The translations under genes were made by a program, and so were the position numbers. 64,000 nucleotides of DNA from Deroplatys truncata (Eukaryota > Arthropoda > Insecta > Mantodea > Mantidae). The number at the start of each line of letters is the position of its first letter. The first letter of the stretch is position 1. Location: assembly GCA_030765065.1 (NCBI GenBank), contig CM060983.1:46994067-47058066 (forward strand). Reading direction: 5' to 3'. The notes beneath the pieces were generated by a model that had not been told where the DNA came from, did not search any database, and saw only the letters and a list, made by a program, of their open reading frames with translations. Below, piece after piece: positions 53,726 to 64,000 of the stretch.

Positions 53726-54782
53726 CATCTGTTGTAGGGATATTGTGTGTCGAACGAACTATACAGATGCTTGTCTCTTCTTCTGAACAATGTGCACCTG
53801 GAGGTTAGTTTACATTTCAATTAGTTTTGGTTCGCAATTCCAAACTGTATTACCAGGAAGGGTACTCCAGCCTCTCAACTTTTACAATGCTGTATACAGA
53901 CAAACCGTTACACAAACGAATCCTTTTGGGAGCTTCATAGAGGTGTAGAGGTAGGACTGTAGTATACAAATTTCCTGTTCGAGCTGAACCCCTTCACTTG
54001 TGGGGTCACTCGATTCCCAGACGCACACCTGCCATAGAAATTCAAACGGTATGCGATGGAGGCTATTTTGCTGAAGCAATTCGGCACCTCAATGCGACAT
54101 CTTGCAAGTTTCGGAGGATGATGATGTAATTTCAAGTATTTGGACATACTGGAGTTTGCCTTCTGCTCTTCTTGCAATGGTTGCACTGGCATCGAACAAG
54201 TATCTGTCCTACTCGACACTACATAATGCATTCTTAAGCATTTATCAATTATTGTCTCATCATACATTATCCGAAATTCTTCTATACTTGCGAAAACCTA
54301 ACTTGTTGATACTTTTCCCCTCCAACATTGGATTTTTTAGCATATTTCTGAGGACAGTTTTCTTAGGGTGGATACTGCGCTTTTCACTTGTATTATATAT
54401 GGTTTTTGAAAGCCGTGAGTACATCATAATTTTCACTCGTATCTAAAACAAAACTTTATATACTGATAAAATTCTTTAAATTTGTACATAAGGGATTGCA
54501 AATATGAACAGTGTGACCACGTGCGCGAACCTACTCTCGCCTCGCCAGTAAGTGCATCGCCGCCCAGTACCTGAGGGGGGTGCAGGACACATTCCTCCCG
54601 TTGGACCAGTTTAATAGTCAGCAGACAATACCTCGTATTCCTTCCGTTTTCTCACGATAAACACGAAAATCGGCATGTTTTAAAAATGATTTACAAACAT
54701 TATTAAAATCGCCTCTCCTTAGAAAGTGGTTTATAAAAAGCTGTTTATTTTGTGATGAGGAATACGGAAACAAAATAAAAAA
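53726..54782. other. Unannotated spacer
   Basis: Two overlapping short frames of about 110 codons occur near 53935-54446 on opposite strands, with no domain. Nothing else recognised. Confidence 0.4.
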
Positions 54783-55435
54783 TCTGATGTGTTACACTCA
54801 CATGACTTTCTTTACTCTTGTACAAACTATTTATACAAACGCTTGTTCTCCATCTGCTTCATGTTAATCGAGATGTTAACCTTATTGCTAATTTTCTTGT
54901 AGGTGCAAGGGGAATTGGTAGGCTTTAAGCGATAGTCAAATATTTTAAGAGCTTGTTGCTATGTGCAGCATTCCATTCTCTTTGTATGTCCAGGACATAA
55001 AAAATGAATAACGAATTTGAGGAAGAGTATAAGTATTGGAAAATTTAAGGGAACAACAAGCAATATCTCGAAAATGGTTCACTCAACAAAAAAAAATGTA
55101 TATGACATAAATTGTGTATTTTAACGCGATCTACATTTTTATGTAGTAAAATTTTGTCTATCTCTTATGGTTTACTAGTTATGCAAAAGTCGTTCACAAT
55201 GAGATATACATTTCATTTGTCATGACAATATCTTAAATATATGATATTTTAATCAAAATCTTTAGAGCCATTTTTGAGAAAATTAAAATTTTCGAAAAAT
55301 GTTCCATGTAAAGGGTAGTCTGGGGTGGGGGGATTTTCTTGAAAACCTTCGTGTCGCATCTCTGGAAGATACTGAACCTAAATACCAAGTTTGGTGTTTA
55401 TCCGACTGTTCGTTTCTGAGTTATGCTGTTCACAG

Positions 55436-55469
<34 letters not shown>

Positions 55470-55614
55470 ACAAGACACACACACGGACATGTTTCCAAAA
55501 ATGCTCTTTGTGGATTCAGGGGTCTCAAAACATATATTTCCGGTGAAATCTCGGTATCGAATTTTTGGGTGGAATACAATACTTCCCCTACTTACTATAC
55601 GTAGTAGAGAAAGT
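54783..55614 (+). mobile_element. Family H element, full-length copy
   Basis: This 832-bp copy starts TCTGATGTGTTACACTCAC after AAAAA and ends GTAGTAGAGAAAGT followed by AAAAA. A short internal loss near 55198 removes the AAGAATACTTTTGGAGAC segment. The CA microsatellite (about 55435-55493) is the longest of the plus-strand copies and includes AGACACACAAGACACAC. It is among the least diverged copies. Confidence 0.75.
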
Positions 55615-56011
55615 AAAAAGGTAGGTCCCAGTTTTAAAAAATTAAATTGACAATAAAATGACTATCACAACGTCCTCCAAATAAAACACGACTAATGGTA
55701 GTTACTTTCGCTCATAACGTCAAGCAACTTTTATTTAAGAAATTTCTTTCTACAATGCTTAATTTTGGAGATATTGCACAGTCTCAACTTAAATGATCCA
55801 AACTGTATATGCCACCTTTAACATTTAAGGTTATATCGGCGGCTTTGTTTTTGGAATAAGTTACTCAACGGTAATAATGTTCACTCGTTTTACTATTGTG
55901 TTAATTTTTTACTTTTTTTTATAACCATTTAATTCTCACACACACTCATTTATATTCTTACTGACTCTGGGGAGGATGGGAAGTAATCCTGGCTAAAGAA
56001 ACATTCCCATC
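55615..56011. other. Unannotated spacer
   Basis: AT-rich, no gene or repeat recognised. Confidence 0.4.
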
Positions 56012-56092
56012 CATCAGTCGGGAATCGAACCCGGGACCTCTGGATTTGAAAGCTAGCAAGCTAACTTTCAGACCACAGAAGCATTCTGTATA
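56012..56092 (-). mobile_element. tRNA-headed SINE fragment
   Basis: Plus-strand GGGAATCGAACCCGGGACCT is a reversed B box and CTAGCAAGCTAACTTTCAGACC a reversed A-box region. Similar to the SINE-B/C heads, but the body is not preserved. No functional anticodon loop is evident. Confidence 0.5.
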
Positions 56093-56267
56093 AACTTGTA
56101 TGATGCAGTTTGGCGACATGCAACAAACTCTAGGAATAAATAATATTTAATTTAACAATTCCTACCACCAACATGTATATAATTTCAAAAATAAGTTACA
56201 TCTCTCAGTTATATTTCACATAAAATAAGCCGATATTATTAATTATTCAATTTTCCTATTAACACTA

Positions 56268-57045
56268 TTAGAGGAAGCTTTGTATCTCACCCAAAGTTAT
56301 TTAAGGAATTTTCACCGGTAATACATTTTTTGAGATCCCCTGAATCCAATCAGATTTCATTTCCAGAAAAGGCTCTTGTGTGACTGTGAAAGCATAACTC
56401 AAAAAAAAAACTTGTAGAATATCAAACTTTATAAGTTTTGTCACGGATAGACAGAAAGACTTTCATGAAATTTGTCCCACATTTAACTACACTTGAGATG
56501 GAAAAATAATCGACATTTTTCTTTTCTTTTCTAAACACTGCTCTAAAATTTTTTTATTAAAATACCATATGTCGGTAACGTTAATATGACAGCTAAAAAC
56601 TATACCTGGAATTTCTTGAGAGTAGCTTGTGAAGTTATTTTTACTTTTGATGAATATTAGAATATTTCATTTAGCTGGGAAACCCTATTTCAGGAAAAAG
56701 TAGAGCTAATTAAAATGCATAATTTCCCCAAAATAACTTTTTTCTAGCGTCTGTTTTCGAAGTATTTCCTGCTATGTGCCTATTTACATTTTGCCAACTT
56801 TTAAGTTCATCACATAAATGGTCTGAAGACTTGCTATTTCTTTCGTTTTAACCTCAATGATCTCATGAGGAGAAAAAAAGAGTTCTAACAGCTATAGCTG
56901 CATGTGCCATTAGAAAATAAAATGTTCCTTGTAAAGGGTAGTTTGAGGTGGGGGATTTTCTTGAAAAACTTCGTGTCCATCTTGGGAAGATACTGAACTT
57001 GATACCATGTTTTATATTTGTTCGACATTCGTCTTAACACACTTA
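56268..57045 (-). mobile_element. Rearranged, diverged Family H pieces
   Basis: 56268-56860 matches H on the minus strand (TTTTCACCGGTAATACATTT, AAAGCATAACTC, ATTAAAATACCATATG). Then 56915-57035 is on the plus strand (AAATGTTCCTTGTAAAGGG-type, TTTTCTTGAAAAACTTCGTG). The junction of opposite orientations suggests two insertions or an inversion. Both ends are eroded. The strand given is that of the larger piece. Confidence 0.5.
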
Positions 57046-57242
57046 TAATGGTGGTAGTGCGATATGTGATAAAATTTTGAAAACATTTATTTAAAAACTG
57101 CGAGGTTTAGAAATTTCATCAATGGGAATTTTATAAATGTACACAAAATTTGGAGAAGTGTGGAGCAGTTTTAACCATCAACAGAATTTAGAATAAAGTA
57201 TTATCAAAACTAAAATTCTAAATCATAAAAAATTTTAAGATT

Positions 57243-57517
57243 AAAAATTAAATTCAGTTTTATTTATGGACGCTATTGTCCTTAGCGTCCCAATCTATAT
57301 TTGGCGTGAAAGACAAGAAATTTTACTCAGAGACCTCTTTATCAGGTTTGAGGTTCTCTTACGTGCCGTAAATCCATGACACGGAACCATCGGCTTTACT
57401 TCCTTAAAGTTATACTAAGTATTTTTACCACCGAAAAATCCATCATCCTCCGCCGGTTTGAACCTGCCGCCTGGGATAGAAGAAGCTAGCACGGTACCTC
57501 CAGACCACGGAGGACAA
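57243..57517 (-). mobile_element. SINE-A, minus-strand copy
   Basis: The 3' tail AAATTAAATTCAG is on the left and the head CCGGTTTGAACCTGCCGCC on the right, about 275 bp. Body segments are shared with other copies (CGTGAAAGACAAG, TTACGTGCCGTAAATCC). It ends TACCTCCAGACCACGGAGG, where the head begins. Confidence 0.75.
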
Positions 57518-57557
57518 TTAATTCAAGATTATTTACCGTTTTGCATATAAGGGTAAA

Positions 57558-58060
57558 GGTAAACGTACTGAGAACGGAGGGGGCCCCAAAACTGAGGCAG
57601 AGCACCTCACGTAGGTTCCCGGTCCTTTGTGCTTCTATCGTGACTCCTGGTAGGGAGGTGAGGGCGGAGACCCGAAGGGCGAACAGATCCGGATGACGAC
57701 GCAAGCATGGATGGGGTCCCTAAAGTTACCATATTGAACGCAACCGACATCCCCCGGGCCCACCCATTAGCGTCAGGAAGAAATCTCTACAGAGCGCATA
57801 GCCACCGTCCAGCCACAACCCGCCGAATACCGTCGCCGGGTCCTACAACCCTGAAACGGGTGACAAGAAAGATGATGGGCACAGGAAATGAGAAACAGGA
57901 AAATCGTGGTAGAAGATGAACCATTCCATCATTTACACGCCGACCGGGGGAAACCACGGAAAACCCATGGTTCAAAGTGAGCTTTCGTCGGGGATCGTAC
58001 CCAAGGACCTCTCCAATGGAAGCCACACACATTACCGTTACCACCTCCCTCGGTAACATG
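57558..58060 (-). mobile_element. SINE-B with exact 10-bp target duplication
   Basis: TAAGGGTAAA at 57548-57557 and 58061-58070 flank this 503-bp element. Minus-strand head CCGAGGGAGGTGGTAACGG, then a degenerate B box GGGTACGATCCCCG and the body through CCATGGGTTTTCCGTGG and TTTCAGGGTTGTAGG. The 3' end CTCTGCCTCAGTTTTGGG then CCCCCTCCGTTCTC defines the family's 3' border. It provides the best reference for SINE-B. Confidence 0.85.
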
Positions 58061-58445
58061 TAAGGGTAAAAATCCACAATATCAAAAGTGAAAATATATT
58101 TTAAAGTTAGAGCTTCTAAATATGTTTGGATATGCAATCCTAAAGTACATTTTTTCCGGCTTCAGCGAAATTTCAGGAGTGTGTTCGCATTAGTAATCCA
58201 TAAAACGCAGTAGCTGAGCTTGAAGTTAAAAAATATGTGTTACACTCACATGACTTTCTCTACTCTTGTACAAACTATTTTTACAAACGCTTATTCTCCA
58301 TATGCTTCATGTTAATAGAGATATCGAGATGTTAATCTTATTGCTAATTTTCTTGTAGGTGTAAGGGGAATTGGTAGGCTTTAAGTGATAGTCAAATATC
58401 TTAAGAGCTGGTTTCTATGTGGCGCATTCCATTCTGTTTGTATTA

Positions 58446-59375
58446 TGTGGCAGTAATTTGTATCACAATAATGTAAATGCCAGAGTGATTGTAGTGTAAA
58501 TAAGCATTATTGTATGACAATGATTTGAGATGTTTGTTAATTATATGCATTGTTAGGAAATAAGTTTACACGACCTCACTGAAACTGACAATAAGAGCGG
58601 ATAACAATGAGCGAGGGGGTGAGTTGAATATTAATTAGAAGAGACAAACAAATGACGTCAGATTGGCGCGCTTTTCTTAGAAATAGCGGGAATATTTTCC
58701 CTAGAGCATTTGTGTTCGTAATTTTGATTGGATATAAAAATAGACGCTAATGTTGGCGCGTTTTATTAACAAATAACAGCTCGATTATAATCTTTAGGCA
58801 TATCGGGGTGCGGGAGTATAAAAAGCTAAAGCCAGAGGCAAGTATCGCCCAGTTCAACAAAACCATCCATGCATTACACGTCGCTGAGTCCAACAGAATC
58901 ATTCAGAAGTTAAACGTCGCTTAGTTCATCAGAATCGTTCGCGAGTTACGCGTCGCAATTCTACAGAATATCTCGCGTCTTAAAGTTTGTTATAAATGTG
59001 AAACACGCGAATTAATAATGTGCAGTAAATAAGTGATTATAGTGATATTAGAAAATATAACAGTTTCAGTCTAGCGTGTATCAAGAGTCAATATGTGAAC
59101 TTAATTAATTGTGACGGTAATAAAAGTGTAAAAACAAATTCTTTTATCAGTGTTATCTTTCAGTAACAAATCCTTTCCGTTTACACAACCTGTTCAAGAG
59201 ATGTGCTCGATCGAGAAATAATAGCTAGCCGGAGGACAATGAACCCAACATTCAAAGTGGTAATACAATAACAGGCGCCCAGCAATAAGATAATACGAAG
59301 TGACTGCGACAAATTGGCTTCCATACCTATAAACATGAAGCATCTTCCAACTACTAACAAATATATACGACTACA
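58446..59375 (+). mobile_element. Solo LTR, family LTR2, inserted in H
   Basis: This 930-bp copy is flanked by exact ATTA duplications (58442-58445 and 59376-59379) and reads TGTGGCAGTAATTTG to CGACTACA. TATA box TATAAAAAG at 58817-58825, then three degenerate tandem units of about 32-36 bp containing ACACGTCGC/AACGTCGC/GCGTCGC (about 58865-58960), AATAAA at 59119-59124 and GGCGCCCAGCAA near 59275. Relative to the copy at 48617 it has an extra 70-85 bp at the 3' end. No internal region. Confidence 0.88.
58817..58825 (+). promoter_or_regulatory. TATA box of LTR2
   Basis: TATAAAAAG lies about 370 bp into the LTR and about 300 bp before an AATAAA at 59119. This gives a consistent U3-R-U5 layout with transcription starting near 58845-58850. 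The other LTR2 copy has TATATATT at the equivalent position. Confidence 0.6.
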
Positions 59376-60000
59376 ATTACCAGGACAAAAAAATGAATAA
59401 CGAATTCCAATTTGAGAGAAAGTATTGGAAAATTTAAGGGAATAACGAGCAATATCTCGAAAATGGTTCACTCAACAACAAAAGTGTATATGACATAAAT
59501 TGTGTATTTTAATACGATCTACATTTTGTGTGTTGTAAAAGTTTGTCTATCTCTTATGGTTTACCAGTTATGCAAAAGTCGTTCACAATGAAGAATACTT
59601 TTGGAGACATTCCCAGTAAATTCGAAATATACATTTCATTTGTAATGAAAATATCTTAAACATATGATATTTTAATCAAAATCGTTAGAGCCATTTTTGA
59701 GAAAATTAAAATTTTCGCAAAATGTTCCATGTAAAGGGTAATCTGGGATGGGGCTTTTCTTGAAAACCTTCGTGTCGCATCTCTGAAAGATACTGAACCT
59801 AAATACCAAGTTTGGTGTTTATCCGACTGTTCGTTTCTGAGTTATGCTGTTCACAGACACACACACGGACATGTTTCCAAAAATGTTTTTTTTTTTGGAT
59901 TTAGGGGGTCTCAAAACATGTATTTCCAGTGAAATCTCGGTATCGAATTTTTGGGTGGAATACAATACTTCCCTTACTTACTCTACGTAGTAGAGAAAGT

Positions 60001-60436
60001 AAAAATAGAGTAATTTTGTGACGATACTTTTTTGAAATATGCTCTCTAGGATGCTATCGAAGCGTGGTAATGAGTTTAACTTCTCTGGGCGTGTGAAAAT
60101 CGATCAGACAGCAAAAGCGTTTGGATTGTATCCTGGAACACAAATATTGTTGAAATGCGAGCACCCTCTAATCATCCCTCAGGCTTCTATTACCTACCTC
60201 ATTTATGAAAAGCAAATATTATTATTTAATCTTCAGTATGTCATATTAAATATTGTAATCCACCGCTGGTTCCGAACACGGTTCCTCTAGTTGTAGGCAT
60301 TCAACAATGCTGGCGTTGTAACGGGTGACTATAATTAAAATGAGCGTGGCATAGCACGGCCTGCAATCATCCTAGAGGTCTGAAACTTCGTAGAGATACT
60401 AATTAAGACTGCGCTCACGAATTCTGCAAAACGTTT
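60001..60436. other. Unannotated spacer
   Basis: An 83-codon open frame at 60039-60290 shows no motif I know: SKRGNEFNFSGRVKIDQT then AFGLYPGTQ. No repeat recognised. Confidence 0.35.
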
Positions 60437-61162
60437 TATGATGTGTTACATTCACATGGCTTTCTCTACCCTATACCATTTATTATTCGGTTTACAAAGT
60501 ATTCCTATGAAAGTTTATTTTCGTAAGTACTTCATTTTAACCGAAATAAACCTTTCCAGAAATAGCTGAATTACACGTTTCGTTATAGATACGAGAACAG
60601 CGATAGTCAGATGTTGAAGAATGGGACGCTATATGCTGGCCTTAAAATTATATACTCCTTTCATGCAATCGCGAGGAACAACTGAAAATCCGAAAACAGC
60701 TTACTTGAAATAAATTGTGTGTTATAAATAGATACACATTTTTTTGTATAGAACGTTTTCATCTATCGCTTAACGTTTACCAGTTATACAAGATTGTACA
60801 CAATTCCTGCCGAATGAAGAGGACTTCAAAAGAGAAAATTTAAGATATGCGTTTTATTTGTCATGTAAATATCTCTAATGTATGATATTTTAATCAGTTA
60901 CAGCCATTTTTACAAAATAAACAATTTCAAAAAATGTTCCATGTAGAGGGTAGGTAGGTTGGAGTGGAGGAATTTTCATGTAAATATTCAGGCACTGAAC
61001 CTAAAAGCCAAATGTGGTATTTATCCAGACACACAAATACAGATCTTTTTCTAAAAATGTTTGTTTTTATTCAGGGCGCCTCAAAACATGTATTTCCGGT
61101 GAATCCCGATATCGAATTTATGTGTGTAAATCAATACTTTCCCTCCTTACTATACGTAGTAG
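60437..61162 (+). mobile_element. Family H, divergent subfamily copy
   Basis: It starts TATGATGTGTTACATTCAC and includes the subfamily segment GGGACGCTATATGCTGGCC. It ends at a degraded right end, CTATACGTAGTAGAATTG. The microsatellite region is nearly absent (ACACACAAATACAG near 61027). About 725 bp because of several internal losses. Confidence 0.6.
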
Positions 61163-61367
61163 AATTGAAAGCAAGGAATACTCGTATGTATAAATGGTCC
61201 TCAAAGTTGCCAATGCATTTTACATTGAATATATTTGAATTGGACAGACCATTTTACAACTTAGTGAATTGTTTTCAGAGCAATTTTAGCATGAGTTAAA
61301 TTTTTTGTAACGTTTATGTTATGTATTATCTGTAATTTGACAAGTACAACTTGTATGTTTTGTAGGT

Positions 61368-62207
61368 ACTTTCTCTATAACGTATAGTAAGTAAGGCAAG
61401 TATTGTATTCCACCCAAAAATTCGATACCGAGATTTCACCGGAAATACATGTTTTGAGACCCCCTGAATCCAAAAAAAAAGCATTTTTGCAAACATGTCG
61501 GTGTGTGTGTCTGTGTGTGTGTCTGTGAACAGCATAACTCAGAAACAAACAGTCGGATAAACACCAAACTTGGTATTTAGGTTCAGTATCTTCCAGAGAT
61601 GCGACAAGAAGGTTTTCAAGAAAATCCCCCCACCCCAGATTACCCTTTACATGGAACATTTTCCGAAAATGTTAATTTTCTCAAAAATAGCTCTAACGAT
61701 TTGGATTAAAATATCATATGTTTAAGATATTTTCATGACAAATAAAATGTATATCTTGAATTTTCTGGGAATGTCTCCAAAAGTATTCTTCATTGTGAAC
61801 GACTTTTGCATAACTGGTAAACCATAAGAGATGGAGAAAATTTTACTACACAACAAATGTAGATCGCATTAAAATACACAATTTATGTCAATACATTTTT
61901 TTTGAGTAAACCATTTTCGAAATATTGCTTGTTATTCCCTTAAAGTTCCAATACTTTTTCTCAAATTCGTTATTCATTTTTTTTTGTCCTGGTAATGCAA
62001 AGAGAATGGAATACTCCACATAGCAACCAGGTCTTAAAATATTTGACTATCGCTTAAAGCCTACCAATTCCCCTTGCGTCTACAAGAAAATTAGCAATAA
62101 GATTAACATCTCAATATCTCGATTAACACGAAGCATATGGAGAATAAACGTTCGTAAAAATAGTTTGTACAAGAGAAGAGAAATTCATGTGAGTATAACA
62201 CATCAGA
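61368..62207 (-). mobile_element. Family H element, full-length copy
   Basis: This 840-bp copy runs from ACTTTCTCTATAACG at 61368 to ACACATCAGA at 62207. The right-end flank is AGGT and not a T-run, so the T-run is not part of the element. The left-end flank is ATTTTT. The GT run is at about 61500-61530. Confidence 0.75.
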
Positions 62208-62284
62208 ATTTTTATAACTTTTTTTATAATATACTGTATGCTCAATGACATGTAGGTATATTAATTAAATTATAATATAACAGG

Positions 62285-62390
62285 TACAACTGGTAAACCT
62301 TAAGAGATAGATCTCTCTTTAAGATAAATAAATTTATTTCAAAGGATCATATTTGTGGAAATAGCCATTTCTGACATACTCAATATTATC
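62285..62390 (-). mobile_element. Family H internal fragment
   Basis: AACTGGTAAACCTTAAGAGATAGATCTC and GCCATTTCTGACATACTC-like sequence match the middle of H on the minus strand. It lies between the full copy and SINE-B; ends are not preserved. Confidence 0.45.
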
Positions 62391-62397
62391 TTCGAAA

Positions 62398-62858
62398 CGG
62401 GGTCACAGCATCGCAAGTGGACCGCAATGGTCCTTTTTGCTTAGTAGCTCCTGCTAGATAGGGATAGAGGGGAGAATCACATCCGGATAACGACGGGATC
62501 CCTAACGTTTCCAGATCGAACGCGTTAATGTCGCTCGTGCCCAAACATAAGCCGCCAGATCCCCGGCGGTAACTGAGCAGTATCGCAAAGACTAGGAATG
62601 AAGCCTCTGCAAAGCGCGCATCCACCGCCCAGCCGCAACTCGCCGAACAGCGTCGCCTGGTCCTACAACCCAGAAATAGATGATATTGAAGGAAATGAAG
62701 GGCAGGAAAGTCATGGTAGAAACGGAACCACCCTAGCACTTGCCTACTGACCCGAGGAAACCACGAAGATCCATGGGCCAGAGTGGGCGGTCCCGGGGAT
62801 CGAACTTGGGACTTCCCGAATGCAAGTCGTACACGTAGCGCAGCGCCACCTCGCTCGA
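62398..62858 (-). mobile_element. SINE-B, minus-strand copy
   Basis: The minus-strand head is GAGCGAGGTGGCGCTGCGC with a B box region CAAGTTCGATCCCCGGG. The body includes CCATGGATCTTCGTGGTTTC and GGGTTGTAGGACCAGGCGAC. The 3' region (plus-strand GTTCTTT-less, ATCCGGATAACGACGG) matches 57558 but stops before the CCCCCTCC end, so it is truncated at the 3' end. A 198-codon minus-strand frame spans it and is not a gene. Confidence 0.75.
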
Positions 62859-62962
62859 TATGTGAAATGTAACTATCTCTGCTAAGGTTTATAGCGAGTA
62901 ATGTGTAGTAAATGGAAACATGTTTGGTAAGAATAGTTTTTGTAATATATAAACGATAGTTG

Positions 62963-64000
62963 TGAGGCAGTATTTTTAACACTTGAATAATTTCAATTAA
63001 ATTATATAATATGTAAATTTAATAACAGCCCGCCTTGAAGCAATATGTGTGTAATAATTTGTAAAATGTATGTAACAGTCATTGCATATGTTTATATTAT
63101 TGTAAACATGTTTAATAATGTTATGTGAATACATTACGTACTTTAATAATGTAAGAGCTGTGAGAATAAAAAGTTTAAAGTTGCTAACAATGAGGTAGCC
63201 TTGAGACAATAATGTGTTTGAGAGCTTAAATGTTACTAGTCATGATTAGAGCAACGATAATGTAAATTTTGTGACAGTTTAAAATTAGCCAATCAACAGC
63301 TAGAAAAAGCTTAGTAAAATGCAGGTATTCTATTGGACTAGGATTAACCAATCAGAGACTTGAAATGCAAAAAGTACAAAGTTTATACGATTAAAATATG
63401 TTCAGTTGCTGGCAGACCTTGGTATTGACCGGTTGGAAGATGTGTTCTCTAAAGAAATATTACATATTCGTGTGTAATGAAAATTAAGTATACATGATAA
63501 CAGAGTGCAAGTTTTAAATTAAAGAATCTCACAGCTCTTAATATCACTGTAGTGCTATTTAATTTCTGCCAGGGATTAATAAAAAGAAGTGAATTTAAAC
63601 TTAAAATCTGTGTAAGCCTATATTCTGTCGTACCACGCCCTGATTAAGAGAAACATGTCTCTAAAGTAAGACTGAACCAGCCGAGGCAAACATAAACATA
63701 AATACTATCTATAGAAGCAGTTTAATAACAAAGTTAATACATATTTTTAAGCTTGGAGCTTATCAAAAAAAAATACATCTTCAAAAGTCGGCATCTCATA
63801 CGTAGCAGCATATTACGTAATATTAGGTAACAATATACTTCAAATGAACGCCCAATACTTCAATAAACTAAAACAGTTGAAGAATTATACCTTCTTAAAA
63901 TTGACGTCCATACGTGGAGCTAAATAAACAAAACTCCAATTTGAAGAACAATACAACTTCAAGTTGGATCCCATACGTGTGGCAGTTAAATTAAAGCAAC
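62963..64000 (+). mobile_element. LTR1 copy, cut by window end
   Basis: It starts TGAGGCAGTATTTTTAACAC after GTTG and runs past the end of the window, so at least 1038 bp. CCAAT/ATTGG boxes occur near 63288, 63332 and 63348, with AATAAA near 63576. From about 63745 a longer tandem array than in other copies contains at least four units with CATACGTAGC, GACGCCCAATAC-like, CATACGTGGAGC and CATACGTGTGGC cores separated by CTTCAA. The right end and target duplication lie outside the window. An internal retroelement region beyond the window is possible. Confidence 0.75.

Larger units (their letters stand above)
58233..60000 (+). mobile_element. Family H copy interrupted by LTR2
   Basis: H begins near 58233 (ATATGTGTTACACTCAC) and runs to TTGTATTA at 58445. 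It resumes at ATTACCAGGACAAAAAAATG (59376) and ends GTAGTAGAGAAAGT at 60000, followed by AAAAA. Without the LTR it is about 840 bp. ATTA is duplicated at the LTR2 junctions. The CA run is short (about 59876-59884). Confidence 0.75.

Noticed and set aside
62386-62982. 198-codon minus-strand open frame
   Set aside because: It spans SINE-B and part of LTR1 and has no domain; the frame stays open because the SINE is GC-rich.

Overview
This window looks like intergenic DNA from an arthropod, most likely an insect with a large, repeat-rich genome. It is AT-rich and contains DD34D mariner and DD34E Tc1 transposons, tRNA-headed SINEs, a LINE, a Penelope-type hammerhead ribozyme and solo LTRs. I cannot name the species. 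I found no convincing intact host gene, rRNA or functional tRNA. Almost every recognisable reading frame is a decayed transposase or reverse transcriptase, or lies inside a repeat.

Four repeat groups make up most of the sequence. (1) 'Family H' has about 17 copies or fragments of a roughly 800-850 bp non-coding element. It starts TCTGATGTGTTACACTC and ends GTAGAGAAAGT, has an asymmetric inverted repeat ACTTTCTCTACT, carries an internal CA microsatellite, and sits in A5/T5 flanks. It resembles Helentron-associated (HINE/DINE-like) elements. (2) 'LTR1' has eight copies of a 780-1040 bp TG...CA sequence with CCAAT boxes; six have exact or near-exact 4-bp target duplications and none has an internal coding region, so these are solo LTRs. 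'LTR2' is a related family with two copies. (3) 'TcM' has four copies of a 1.1 kb TA-flanked element that keeps only a degenerate Tc1-like DNA-binding segment. (4) Several SINE families (A to E) have tRNA-like heads.

Layout: 1-7.3 kb holds H copies, a broken LINE reverse transcriptase and SINE-A. 7.9-10.1 kb is TcM with a nested LTR1. 11-16.3 kb holds SINE-B, LTR1, a Penelope long repeat with a hammerhead ribozyme, a LINE tail, a Tc1 element and another transposase relict. 16.7-28 kb has five LTR1 copies, one of them split by an H element and a deleted DDE transposon. 30-32 kb is a near full-length but inactivated mariner inside an H copy. 35-43 kb holds TcM, SINE-C, a 0.9 kb CATA array, another TcM and LTR1. 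44-52 kb has tandem H copies, a SINE dimer and LTR2. 52-64 kb holds TcM, H copies, SINEs, LTR2 inside H, and an LTR1 that runs off the window end.

The insertions are nested and often exact, so they record relative ages: TcM is older than LTR1, and H inserted both before and after other families. The features do not form an operon or pathway; the window is a record of successive transposon waves. Boundaries were read by eye against sister copies and may be off by a few bases unless a target duplication is given.
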